Under the pieces are notes generated by a model. The model worked only from the letters and a program-made list of their open reading frames with translations, did not search any database and was not told the DNA's origin. The translations under genes and the position numbers were made by a program. Shown here in pieces: positions 48,501-58,305 of a DNA stretch of 64,000 bases (positions are counted from its first letter, which is position 1; every line of letters starts with the position of its first letter). This DNA is from Roseiarcus sp036488815 (GTDB taxonomy: Bacteria > Pseudomonadota > Alphaproteobacteria > Rhizobiales > Beijerinckiaceae), in assembly GCA_036488815.1 (NCBI GenBank), contig DASXGX010000065.1:1-64000 (forward strand). The letters run 5' to 3'.

Positions 48501-51173
48501 CTAGGCCGGGCGTGTCGGCGCGTCTTTCAAGATTACGCCAAAAAACGACGGCAGCGCCAGAAGATAGGCGCAGCCCGCGATCTCGATCACCGCGCCGAGC
48601 CCGAAGTTGGTGGCGATGACCGGCGCCGCGGCCGCTCCGATGACGGAGAAGCAGCCGTTGACGCCCCAAGCCCAGATGAAGAGGTGCTCCTTGCCGAGCC
48701 GCCCGAGCGTCGTCATGGCGGTCGGCATCGGGAAGCCCATCAGGAAAGCAGGCGGCGCAATGAAGAGGAAGCACAGCACGAGCCGCGCCGCGTAGGGCAG
48801 CGCGCCGATCGCGTCGAGCGCGACATTGAGGAACAGCGCGTAGCCGATCAGCAGCGCGCCGATCGCCAGAAAGATGACCGGCATGACCGTGCGCATGTTC
48901 GGCAGGATGCGTTCCGAGAGGAGCGCCCCGAGCCCTGAGAAAACCAGCATGCCGGTGATGAGAATGGAGGCCGAAACGGTGGGGTTGCCGAGCGCCATCA
49001 CGAAATGGGCGATCAACCCAACCTCGACCATGATGTAGCCGGCGCCGAGACAGGCGAAATAGACGACGCTGAGAAACTTACCGCGCGACTGGGAGAAGAT
49101 CGAGCGCCAACCCCAGATCAGGGGGATGGCGAGCAGCACGGCGGCCGTTAGGCAGGCGACGCCGAGCGTCGCCCAAATCAGGAGATAGCCCCACTCGTCC
49201 TGCAGCAGTTCGAGCCGATCGAGGACGCGGGGAAGATCCATCGTCTTCACGTACGCGGCGAAATAGGGCGAGTCGTTCGTCAGCTTGCGCGTGTTGAAGA
49301 CGTACCGATCGGCGACGGTCTGCCAGCCTCCGTCGATCAGTGTGTGCCAAGCAAGGCGCCCGAGCACCGTCGACGGCAGGACGCCGTCGTCAGGCTTGGC
49401 GCCGCCGGGCGGTGCGGCGTCGGGGCCGGTCGGATCGCTCGGCGCCGTCGGGTCGGCGGCTTCCGCCGGCGCGGGAGGCCCACCGGCGGCGCCGGAGAAG
49501 ATCTGTGCGACGTAGCCGTCCAGCGTGCGGTCGGTCTGCGAGCTGTCGTAAAAGAGGCCCGGCGCATAGATCTCGTCGAACGACATGTCGTGCGTATGCT
49601 TGTGCAGCTTGGCGATCTCGTCGGCGGTGAAGCCGCCGCGTTTGTAGAGCACCGTCGCGGTCGAGAGGTAGGACGAGACGACGTAGAACGAATCCGCCAT
49701 ATGCGCGCCGTCGACGTCGCGCGCCGCGGCGGCCATGGTCGTATAAAGTTTGAGGATCGACTTCGGCGGCTCTTCCTTGTTCCAGACCGTCACCGACAAC
49801 ACGCCGCCGTCGCTCAGCGCGCGCATGTAGGTTTCCATCGCCTCCTGCGTGTAGACGAACTTCTCGACGATCGGGAAGCCGCCCGGATTCGAGAGGCCGA
49901 CCGAATCGGCGAGGCTCAGGTCGATGACGTCGAAGCGTTCCTTCGTCTGCGCGAGGAAGTGGCGGCCCTCGTAGTCGATCACGCGGACCTTGCCGAGAAT
50001 GTCGCCGGTGAAGTCCTTGATGACCGGATCGTGGAAAGCTGCGAGGACGGCTGGATTGCCTTCCGCGATCGTCACGTCCTTGGCCCCCGACCTCAGCGCC
50101 AGCGCGGTCGAAATGCCGCCGCCAAATTGCGTGATGAAGGTCTTGGGCGCCGACTTGATAACGTAGGGATAGAACATCGGCAGGTAGCGGAAATAAGCCG
50201 TGTCCTTGGCCGGCAGGTCGCGGATGATGCCGATCGGCCCGTCGCTGTCGATGTAGAGCGCGAGGTAAGCGTTCGCCGGCATTTCCGGCAGATTGAAGCC
50301 GGCGTTGTCGGAGAGGCCGGGCGCGAAGTGGAGGTACGAGCTCGAATAGGCCTCGAGATAGCCGAACGGCGAAATGCTCTCATAGACCTTCTTCGAATCG
50401 GGGAATTTGCGGGCGTAGGCGACGCCCTTGTAGTCGTTGACCGCAAGACGGCTGAGGCCGAGCGCCGGCGCGGCGACGAAATGGCCGCCGAAGGCGATGA
50501 CGGCGAGCGCCGCATAGGCCCCGATTGCGCGCCGGCCTCCGGGACCAAACGACCACGCAAGGCATGCCGCCGTCCACAAGGCGAGCGGCGCCGCGATCAG
50601 ATTGGCGGGCGTGAATACATACATCGCGCCGAGCACGACGAGGCCGCACAGGCCCGAGCCGGCGAGATCGGCGAAATAGACGCGCCCGAACGTGCGATTG
50701 CTCTTGAGAAAGACGCAGCCGAGAAAGACGGCCCCAGCCAGAAACGGCGTCAACGAGGCGAGGAAGATCTCGAGCAGCTTCCACTTCTGCGCCGGATCGG
50801 AGATCAGGAAGATCGCGTTGAAGCCGAGCTGCTGGATATAGAGGTTGGCCGCCACGGCGAGCGGGCCGAAGAGCCCGAGCGCGATGCTCGCGGCGAGCCG
50901 CCATCTGCGCTCGAACCAGCGCTTGGCGACGCACATCACCGCGCTGGTGAGGCCGAAGCCGAGCATCGCCAGGCTCACCACTAGCGAGCCGAAATGCGCC
51001 CAGCTCCCGACAGAGAACACGCGCATCACGTCGATCTGCAGCGCGATCACCGCGCCCGCGGCGAGGCCGACCGCGAAATAGAGCGCTACGCGTCCGCGCG
51101 CGTCGAGCGAGATGTCTTCGCCGGCGCCGATCGCCGACGCAAAGTCTTCGCCTGCCGTGGAAAGTTCGTTCAT
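48501..51173 (-). CDS. Membrane spermidine-synthase-like protein (polytopic, SAM-fold domain)
   Basis: 890 residues. About seven membrane helices form the N-terminal third; the middle is a SAM/aminopropyltransferase-like domain with I-T-Q-F-G-G-G-I-S-T-A-L-A-L and V-I-D-L-S-L-A-D-S-V; a second set of about six helices follows, with a Pro/Ala/Asp-rich insert near residues 580-615 between the domains. The ATG at 51173 follows GGAG; a GTG at 51188 is also possible. Products of such enzymes are mostly unknown. A gene for an exported methyltransferase lies 79 bases upstream on the same strand. Confidence 0.8.
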   Translation of the reverse strand: MNELSTAGEDFASAIGAGEDISLDARGRVALYFAVGLAAGAVIALQIDVMRVFSVGSWAHFGSLVVSLAMLGFGLTSAVMCVAKRWFERRWRLAASIALGLFGPLAVAANLYIQQLGFNAIFLISDPAQKWKLLEIFLASLTPFLAGAVFLGCVFLKSNRTFGRVYFADLAGSGLCGLVVLGAMYVFTPANLIAAPLALWTAACLAWSFGPGGRRAIGAYAALAVIAFGGHFVAAPALGLSRLAVNDYKGVAYARKFPDSKKVYESISPFGYLEAYSSSYLHFAPGLSDNAGFNLPEMPANAYLALYIDSDGPIGIIRDLPAKDTAYFRYLPMFYPYVIKSAPKTFITQFGGGISTALALRSGAKDVTIAEGNPAVLAAFHDPVIKDFTGDILGKVRVIDYEGRHFLAQTKERFDVIDLSLADSVGLSNPGGFPIVEKFVYTQEAMETYMRALSDGGVLSVTVWNKEEPPKSILKLYTTMAAAARDVDGAHMADSFYVVSSYLSTATVLYKRGGFTADEIAKLHKHTHDMSFDEIYAPGLFYDSSQTDRTLDGYVAQIFSGAAGGPPAPAEAADPTAPSDPTGPDAAPPGGAKPDDGVLPSTVLGRLAWHTLIDGGWQTVADRYVFNTRKLTNDSPYFAAYVKTMDLPRVLDRLELLQDEWGYLLIWATLGVACLTAAVLLAIPLIWGWRSIFSQSRGKFLSVVYFACLGAGYIMVEVGLIAHFVMALGNPTVSASILITGMLVFSGLGALLSERILPNMRTVMPVIFLAIGALLIGYALFLNVALDAIGALPYAARLVLCFLFIAPPAFLMGFPMPTAMTTLGRLGKEHLFIWAWGVNGCFSVIGAAAAPVIATNFGLGAVIEIAGCAYLLALPSFFGVILKDAPTRPA

Positions 51174-51252
51174 GCTCGAAGGCTCCACACACGCCAGAAG
51201 ACTGCCGCGCCCTCACGCGCGCCGGCTTGCCGGCCGCGGAGAAGCGGGACCG

Positions 51253-52221
51253 TCAATTGTTGTGCGTGCCCTTGATGGCCTCGCCCTCGAGCTTGGTGAA
51301 CGGTACGAAGGGCACGATGCGGCCGCCGTAGATGTCCGAACGCGCCACGGTGATCGAGCCGTCGTCGGCCTTGGTCTTGACCACTTTGAGGACGCGCTGG
51401 GCGCCGGGCGGACCAACTGGGATCACCATGATGCCGCCGACCTTGAGCTGCTGCAGCAACGGCGGCGGAACGTGGTCGATGCCGCAGGTGACGATGATCT
51501 TGTCGAACATCATCGGGCCTGCGTCAGCCGGGGTCGCCTGCGCCGCCGGGGTCGCGACGGGGGCGGGCGTCGCGCTCGCAGCCGGGGTCGCGGCGGCCGC
51601 AGGCGCCGACGGCGCCTCGACCCAGCCGTAGTAGCCATCGGCGTTGCGGGTCTGGATCGCCTTGAACTCGGTGTAGCCGTCCTTGATCAGGCTGTCGTAG
51701 ATGCCGCGGGTGCGTTCGGCGAGCGGCTTGATGATCTCAATCGTGTAGACTTGGTCGGTGAGGTGGGAGAGATAAGCCGACTGGTAGCCCGAGCCGGTGC
51801 CGATCTCGAGCACTTTCTCGCCCTGCTTGGGATCGATGGTCGAGGTCATGCGGCCGACGATGTGCGGGCCGGAGATCGTCACGCCATAGCCGATGTCGAG
51901 GAAGGCGTGCTCATAGGCGCGGCTGAGATTCTGCGGCAGAACGAATTTCTCGCGCGGCGTGAGCAGGAAGGCGCGCTTGTGACGGTCGTCCCAGATGTCC
52001 TCGTTGCGCACCAGGGCGACGAAGCGGTCGAAGCGCTCGCCGAGAAACTTCGGATCCTCGCCGCGCTGGGCGACGCCCCAGGCGATGAACTTCTCCCGAT
52101 TGTCCATCGGCGGCTTCATGTCGAAGGTGAACGGCGTCGGCACGTTGGCCAGCGCGAGGCGCGACGCAAAGACGCCGCCCGCGAATGCCGCCGCTCCGGC
52201 CAGAAACTGTCGTCGTTGCAC
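51253..52221 (-). CDS. Exported protein-L-isoaspartate O-methyltransferase-like protein
   Basis: 322 residues. The N-terminus has a twin-arginine signal: R-R-Q-F-L-A-G-A-A-A-F-A-G-G, then cleavage near L-A-L-A-N. The methyltransferase part shows the PIMT blocks P-R-E-K-F-V-L, V-L-E-I-G-T-G-S-G-Y-Q-S-A-Y-L and I-E-I. An Ala/Pro-rich insert (A-A-A-T-P-A-A-S-A-T-P) interrupts the fold near residue 215. G-G-I-M-V-I-P-V-G closes it. PIMT normally repairs isoaspartate in the cytoplasm; here export is predicted. GTG 52221 is chosen because AAGGAGG is upstream; TTG 52224 is alternative. Confidence 0.8.
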   Translation of the reverse strand: MQRRQFLAGAAAFAGGVFASRLALANVPTPFTFDMKPPMDNREKFIAWGVAQRGEDPKFLGERFDRFVALVRNEDIWDDRHKRAFLLTPREKFVLPQNLSRAYEHAFLDIGYGVTISGPHIVGRMTSTIDPKQGEKVLEIGTGSGYQSAYLSHLTDQVYTIEIIKPLAERTRGIYDSLIKDGYTEFKAIQTRNADGYYGWVEAPSAPAAAATPAASATPAPVATPAAQATPADAGPMMFDKIIVTCGIDHVPPPLLQQLKVGGIMVIPVGPPGAQRVLKVVKTKADDGSITVARSDIYGGRIVPFVPFTKLEGEAIKGTHNN

Positions 52222-52318
52222 CAAGGCCTCCTTGGATGGAATCTGCGAAATCCGTTAGCGGCCTGATAACGCAATTCGCCGCAAAACGCGACAGCGGAAT
52301 TCTTCAAATGCGCCGACC

Positions 52319-53083
52319 TCAGCGCCCGGCGATCGCGCAGTCGTGATCCTGCAAGTCCTCTGCGTGGCCGCCGCCCGTCAGTTCCGCCTGATCCGCGAGG
52401 AGGATGAAGCCGGGCTTGCCGGCGAATTCCGCTCCGACGGCGATCAGCGTCTCGGCGCCCATATGATCCTTGGCGCCGGGTAGGCCGTCAGCGAGCAGGC
52501 GGAACGGCGCGGCGGCGGCGAGATCGACCGAATCGAGGCGGCGCGCCCAGTAGCGCCGGCCCTTGAGCGCGACCGTCATCACCCGCCATTGGTCGTCGAG
52601 CGAAGGCTTGTATTCCTCCAGCGCCGCCGCGACCTCCTTGTCCATGCAATCGATGTGCAGGTGGAGCTGATCTTGGCTGCGCGAGAATTCGGAGTTGATC
52701 GAGACGCCCACTGCTTCCCGCGGCAGAGCGTGACCGAGCTTGGCCTCCACCGCGTCACGGTTCGCCCAGGCGTAGGCGAAGTAATTGGGCGCGTCGGGCG
52801 CGAGGATCTGCGCGTCCTCGATTCCCGTCACGCGGCTTGTCGGAATGGCGAGATACTGCGCGACCCCGTGCAGATCCTTGAGCAGCGCGAAGCCTTTGCT
52901 TTCACCCTCCTCGATATCCACCCGCTCGCACGGCTTCGGTCCCTGCCCCGCCTCGACGTGCGGCACGCATTGGCCATGCACGATCGTCCACAGCGCCATC
53001 CGATCGGCGCGCGCCGGCGATGCGGCGGCGAGCGAGAGGAGAACGGCGGCGAAAAGCGCCAGCGGTGGGTGGACGGGCCTCAT
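52319..53083 (-). CDS. cdh: CDP-diacylglycerol diphosphatase-like protein
   Basis: 254 residues with a signal peptide ending A-R-A-D. The HIT-like catalytic block is D-Q-L-H-L-H-I-D-C-M, and S-I-N-S-E-F-S-R-S-Q precedes it. W-T-I-V-H-G-Q-C-V-P is the family N-terminus. Cdh hydrolyses CDP-diacylglycerol to phosphatidate and CMP; the protein is at the periplasmic face. It stands alone on the minus strand. Confidence 0.85.
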   Translation of the reverse strand: MRPVHPPLALFAAVLLSLAAASPARADRMALWTIVHGQCVPHVEAGQGPKPCERVDIEEGESKGFALLKDLHGVAQYLAIPTSRVTGIEDAQILAPDAPNYFAYAWANRDAVEAKLGHALPREAVGVSINSEFSRSQDQLHLHIDCMDKEVAAALEEYKPSLDDQWRVMTVALKGRRYWARRLDSVDLAAAAPFRLLADGLPGAKDHMGAETLIAVGAEFAGKPGFILLADQAELTGGGHAEDLQDHDCAIAGR

Positions 53084-53273
53084 CGTGAAGAACTCCTCTG
53101 GCGCGACTTATGCCGGAAACGGCCCTTACAGGGATGACCGAGTCGCACCACAGATTTTTGTCAGTCTGGCCGATCGCGTTTCCGATCGTCTATCGCCGTG
53201 CGGTCGGCCAAACCGTGGCCACGGACGCGCGAATGCGCCGCATCGCGCGAACGGCGAGCCAAGGCCGGATTGA

Positions 53274-53783
53274 TTATTTCTCGCTGCGAAAACCGGGCGC
53301 GCCGCCTTCGCCAAGGCCGGCGATGTGAGCCTGGGAGTAGCGCTCGACGCCGATCCGCGTGATGAGATCGATCTGCGTCTCGAGGAAGTCGACGTGGCCT
53401 TCTTCGTCGGCCATCAACGCTTCGAACAGATCGCGGCTCGGGTAATCCTTCACTTGGAGGCAATACTCGGCCGCCTCCTGATAGAGGGCGCGCGCCGACA
53501 TTTCGATCGCGAGGTCCGCCTCCATGATTTCTTGGACATTTTCGCCGATCCGCAACGGATTCAGCGTTTGCAGATTGGGGAATCCCTCGAGAAATATGAT
53601 GCGATCGGTGAAGCGATCGGCGTGAACCATTTCCTCGATCGATTCCTCGCGCCACTTCTTCGCGAGGGCGTTGAGACCCCAGTTATCGAGCAGCCGGTAA
53701 TGCAGCCAGAACTGGCTGATCGCGGTCAGCTCGTGGCGCAGGCCGAGGTTCAGATATTCGATGACTTTCGTGTCGCCCTGCAT
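53274..53783 (-). CDS. bfr: Bacterioferritin
   Basis: Bfr stores iron as a ferric core in a 24-mer with heme between subunits. 169 residues. The ferroxidase ligands are in L-R-H-E-L-T-A-I-S-Q, E-E-M-V-H-A-D-R and D-E-E-G-H-V-D-F-L-E; the methionine of E-E-M-V-H-A-D is the heme ligand position. G-E-N-V-Q-E-I-M-E-A-D is also typical. The gene is 73 bases after bfd and probably shares its transcript. Confidence 0.95.
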   Translation of the reverse strand: MQGDTKVIEYLNLGLRHELTAISQFWLHYRLLDNWGLNALAKKWREESIEEMVHADRFTDRIIFLEGFPNLQTLNPLRIGENVQEIMEADLAIEMSARALYQEAAEYCLQVKDYPSRDLFEALMADEEGHVDFLETQIDLITRIGVERYSQAHIAGLGEGGAPGFRSEK

Positions 53784-53856
53784 GATGTCACCAGCCTCGT
53801 TGTCGCCGCGTAAGGCTTCGGGCCTCAACCGCCGCGTGGCGACGCGCCGGCGCCCT

Positions 53857-54108
53857 TCACTCCGCGGCCAAAGGCAGCCGCGCCGGATGCGCTTCCTCGC
53901 TCGGACAAGTTTCGCAGCCGACGTGGCAATTGGCAATATGCGCTTCGGCGAGCAACGCCCGGACGGTCGCAATGCAACGCCCGCAGCGCGGCGCGCAGCC
54001 GAGGCAACGATAGGCCTGCGCCGGCGAACTCGGCCGCGCAACGTCACCATTCTTCAGTGTCGCCAGGATTTGCGTATCCGATAGGACATTGCACGAGCAG
54101 ACGATCAA
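53857..54108 (-). CDS. bfd: Bacterioferritin-associated ferredoxin
   Basis: Bfd reduces bacterioferritin iron for release. 83 residues from TTG 54108: I-V-C-S-C-N-V-L-S-D, then C-L-G-C-A-P-R-C-G-R-C-I. The C-x-C at residues 4-6 and C-x2-C later form the [2Fe-2S] site of the family. No ATG stands close upstream in frame, so the TTG is used. A longer tail with three cysteines than in E. coli Bfd (A-N-C-H-V-G-C-E-T-C) follows; whether it binds metal is unknown. Next to bfr, the usual partner. Confidence 0.85.
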   Translation of the reverse strand: MIVCSCNVLSDTQILATLKNGDVARPSSPAQAYRCLGCAPRCGRCIATVRALLAEAHIANCHVGCETCPSEEAHPARLPLAAE

Positions 54109-54477
54109 AGGGGCACCGTTTTTTAGAGTCTTTGTAATGTAGGGAAGGACTACTTTCTTACTTAGAGACGGCGTCCGGGGATGGCAAGCGAACACGTCGC
54201 GCCGACGCAACAGAACAGCGTGTCGCCTGCACGAATCCATTCTGGAGATTGCTTACGCCGCGTCCATCGCATCAGCCGCGGCGAGAATAGCGTAGCCTCG
54301 CTTAGGCTATTTATTCGGCGCGCATCTTGTAAAGTGCCGGCGGCGGCTAGTTTAAGCGCGCGCCGCCTGGTTCTCGATCGTCAACCCAGGAACTTCGACG
54401 AGATCGGCGGTGCGAGCGCCAACCCGGCTCCTGACCAGCGGGCCGACCGGCCCGCCGCACTCGCGCGAGACCGGCTC
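54109..54477. other. Intergenic region between bfd and the TCA operon end
   Basis: AT-rich bases at 54110-54170 look like the bfd promoter. TTTAGAGTCTTTGTAA (54122-54137) slightly resembles half of an iron-control element (Irr box), but this is weak. A 17-bp hairpin TAGCCT-CGCTT-AGGCTA (54293-54309) with TTTATT after it lies behind lpdA. No gene is seen. Confidence 0.35.
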
Positions 54478-55872
<1,395 letters not shown>

Positions 55873-55923
55873 TGGAACGCTCTCTTCTTGATCGAATGCA
55901 GTTTCGCACTTCAGTGCGTCTCG

Positions 55924-56313
55924 TCAGATCAGCTTGACCGGCGGGACGCCCGCCGTCGCGGCGCGCTGGGCGAACCGCTTGTCGAAAGTGGCGAAGGCTT
56001 CGCAGCCGCGGCTCAGCGAAAGATGCAACGCGTCGGCGAAATCGAGTCCGGCGTCGGCCATGCGAAAGGCGCGCCGCACCGCGCCGGCCTCGCCGACCGT
56101 GACGGTCTCGATGCCGCAGAAGGCCTCCAGAGCGCGCACGACCTGCGACGCCGAGAATCCATAAAGGCTACGCAGCACCCAATCACACTCCAGGATTACG
56201 GTCGGCGCGACATAGACCGGGCCGCTGACGACGACGGCGCGAGCGCGCTCGGCCTGCGCGTCATCGTCCTTCACGAGGAAGCGGACGACGACGTTAGTAT
56301 CGACCGCGAGCAT
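55924..56313 (-). CDS. vapC: PIN-domain toxin, VapC type
   Basis: 129 residues. PIN fold with A-V-D5-T-N at the start, the E-C-D in V-I-L-E-C-D-W-V-L, and the acidic pair in F-A-D-A-L-H, plus F-A-T-F-D-K-R-F near the end. VapC toxins cut RNA, typically tRNA or rRNA, when the partner antitoxin is lost. Its start overlaps the antitoxin reading frame by 20 bases, which is typical of TA pairs. The gene lies between sucB and lpdA. Confidence 0.9.
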   Translation of the reverse strand: MLAVDTNVVVRFLVKDDDAQAERARAVVVSGPVYVAPTVILECDWVLRSLYGFSASQVVRALEAFCGIETVTVGEAGAVRRAFRMADAGLDFADALHLSLSRGCEAFATFDKRFAQRAATAGVPPVKLI

Positions 56314-56575
56314 GACGTTGGCGCATCTCTTCGGCGATCGCCGCGTCGAAGTCCTCGATCTTGGCGCGCTTGCCCTCGGCCTTAAGGCAACCGAAGACCG
56401 AGGCGGAATCGACCGGCGCGAAGGGGCGCGACGGCCGCAGCAGGACGCCGTCGTCGGTTTCCTCAACGATCAGCTCCCGGCCCACGTCCCAGTTCTTGGC
56501 GTCGCGAACAGCCTTGGGCAGGATCACCTGCCCCTTGGTCGAGAGGATCGTCGTCGCCGTTTTTGCCTGCGCCAT
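56294..56575 (-). CDS. vapB: AbrB/SpoVT-type antitoxin (VapB)
   Basis: 93 residues. The swapped-hairpin DNA-binding N-terminus reads T-I-L-S-T-K-G-Q-V-I-L-P-K-A-V-R, as in AbrB/MazE proteins. The C-terminal part (D-A-A-I-A-E-E-M) should wrap around the toxin. It is the upstream, overlapping partner of vapC and probably represses the pair. It starts 87 bases after sucB. Confidence 0.9.
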   Translation of the reverse strand: MAQAKTATTILSTKGQVILPKAVRDAKNWDVGRELIVEETDDGVLLRPSRPFAPVDSASVFGCLKAEGKRAKIEDFDAAIAEEMRQRHARGRY

Positions 56576-56662
56576 TGCGCGGCTCCTGTCGGGTGGTAAG
56601 ACGGGAGTAAGATAGGCGCGCCCCAGCGGCGCCGCAAGCGCCAGGCCGGCTCGACTTTTCGG

Positions 56663-57892
56663 TCAGAGATCCATCACGAGCCGCGCAGGATCCTCGAGCG
56701 CTTCCTTGACCCGCACCAGGAAAGTCACGGCCTCCTTGCCGTCAACCACGCGGTGATCGTAGCTCAGCGCGAGATACATCATCGGGCGGATCTCGATCTT
56801 GCCGGCGACGACCACCGGCCGATCCTGGATCTTGTGCATCCCGAGAATGCCGGACTGCGGCGCGTTGAGGATCGGCGTCGACATCAGCGAACCGTAGATG
56901 CCGCCGTTGGTGATCGTGAAGGTGCCGCCCTGCATCTCGTCGATCTTCAGGCTGCCCTCGCGCGCCCGCTTGCCGAAGTCCGTGATCGACTTTTCGATCC
57001 CCGCGAGCGACAGCGTGTCGCAGTCGCGCACGACGGGAACGACGAGGCCCTTGTCGGTGCCGACGGCGATGCCGAGGTGGTAGTAGTTCTTGAAGACGAG
57101 ATCAGCGCCGTCGATTTCGGCGTTGACCGCAGGAATGTCCTTGAGCGCCTGCACGCAAGCCTTCACGAAGAAGCCCATGAAGCCGAGCTTGACGCCGTGC
57201 TTCTTCTCGAAAATGTCCTTGTAGCGCGCGCGCAGCGCCATCACCTCGGTCATGTCAACCTCGTTGAAGGTCGTCAGCATGGCGGCGGTGTTCTGCGCGT
57301 CCTTGAGGCGGCGGGCGATGGTCTGCCGCAGCTTGGTCATGCGGACGCGCTCTTCGCGCGCGGCGTCGTCCGGAACGGAGGGCGCGCGCAGCGCCACCGG
57401 CGCGGCAGGGGCCGGCGCAGCGGTGGGCTTACTCGCCGGGACGCGCGAGATTTCGTCGATCACGTCGCCCTTGAGCACCTGGCCGCGCTTGCCGCTGCCA
57501 GCGACGGTCGAGAGGTCGATCGCATTCTCGGCGGCGAGCTTGGCGGCCGACGGCGCGGGCGGCATCGCGGTCGGCGCGGGCGCCGCCGGCTTGGCGGCAG
57601 GAGCAGGAGCCGACGCAGCAGGGGCCGGCGCAGGCGCGGCGGCGGCGGACGCGTCCGCCTGGCTGAGACCGCCCAGCAAGGCGCCGATCGCCACTGTCTG
57701 GCCGGTGTCGGCGACGATTTCCGACAACACGCCGGCGGCCGGCGCGTTGACTTCGACCGTCACTTTGTCGGTCTCGAGTTCGACCAGCGGCTCGTCCGCC
57801 TTGACGGCGTCGCCGCGCTTCTTGAACCATTTGCCTACGGTCGCCTCGGAGATCGACTCGCCGAGCGTAGGGACCCGAATTTCTGTCGCCAT
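56663..57892 (-). CDS. sucB: 2-oxoglutarate dehydrogenase E2, dihydrolipoyl succinyltransferase
   Basis: 409 residues. The lipoyl domain (residues 2-78) has the attachment lysine in E-L-E-T-D-K-V-T-V-E; an Ala/Pro linker follows; the E3-binding domain has D-L-S-T-V-A-G-S-G-K-R-G-Q-V; the catalytic domain ends with S-Y-D-H-R-V-V-D-G-K. It transfers succinyl to CoA. The ATG at 57892 starts the lipoyl domain; the frame is open upstream but has no E2 features. The YCII gene lies 29 bases before it. Confidence 0.96.
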   Translation of the reverse strand: MATEIRVPTLGESISEATVGKWFKKRGDAVKADEPLVELETDKVTVEVNAPAAGVLSEIVADTGQTVAIGALLGGLSQADASAAAAPAPAPAASAPAPAAKPAAPAPTAMPPAPSAAKLAAENAIDLSTVAGSGKRGQVLKGDVIDEISRVPASKPTAAPAPAAPVALRAPSVPDDAAREERVRMTKLRQTIARRLKDAQNTAAMLTTFNEVDMTEVMALRARYKDIFEKKHGVKLGFMGFFVKACVQALKDIPAVNAEIDGADLVFKNYYHLGIAVGTDKGLVVPVVRDCDTLSLAGIEKSITDFGKRAREGSLKIDEMQGGTFTITNGGIYGSLMSTPILNAPQSGILGMHKIQDRPVVVAGKIEIRPMMYLALSYDHRVVDGKEAVTFLVRVKEALEDPARLVMDL

Positions 57893-57921
57893 GTTCAATC
57901 GCGCCGAAGGCGCCCTTCTTT

Positions 57922-58257
57922 TTAGGGAGAAATGGAAGAGACCGGCGCCTTCCCGTCGCCAGGACGCACGGCGATCGCCGGCATCAAATACGATTCGTAG
58001 GCGAAGCCGCGGTTCGCGAGCACGACGGGATCGCGATCCAACAGGCCCCGCAGCGCCTCGAGCGAGGCCGCCTCGATGATGGCGACGCCCCACCCGCCGG
58101 TCGGATCGGCCACCGCCCCCATCGCGATCACTGTCCCGACCTCGACGAACGGGCGCCAATAGACTTGATGGGCGCCCATCAGCGCCCGCTCCTCCTCCGT
58201 CATATCGACGATGAACGTCGGACGCGGCGGGTTCAGGCGGCAAAGGAAATGCGGCAT
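57922..58257 (-). CDS. YCII-related domain protein
   Basis: 111 residues. The YCII fold is visible as F-L-C-R-L-N-P-P-R-P, H-Q-V-Y-W, G-T-V-I-A-M-G-A-V-A-D-P-T-G-G-W-G-V-A-I-I-E-A, and R-G-F-A-Y-E-S-Y-L-M-P. The central acidic and histidine residues could be catalytic, as in related muconolactone-isomerase-like proteins, but the role is unknown. It lies between sucA and sucB (48 and 29 bases apart) on the same strand, so it is likely co-transcribed with the TCA genes. Confidence 0.85.
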   Translation of the reverse strand: MPHFLCRLNPPRPTFIVDMTEEERALMGAHQVYWRPFVEVGTVIAMGAVADPTGGWGVAIIEAASLEALRGLLDRDPVVLANRGFAYESYLMPAIAVRPGDGKAPVSSISP

Positions 58258-58305
58258 GGCGGATCCTCCTTCTCTGCCAGGTCGCGAGTCAGGGGAGCGC
58301 TCCGC

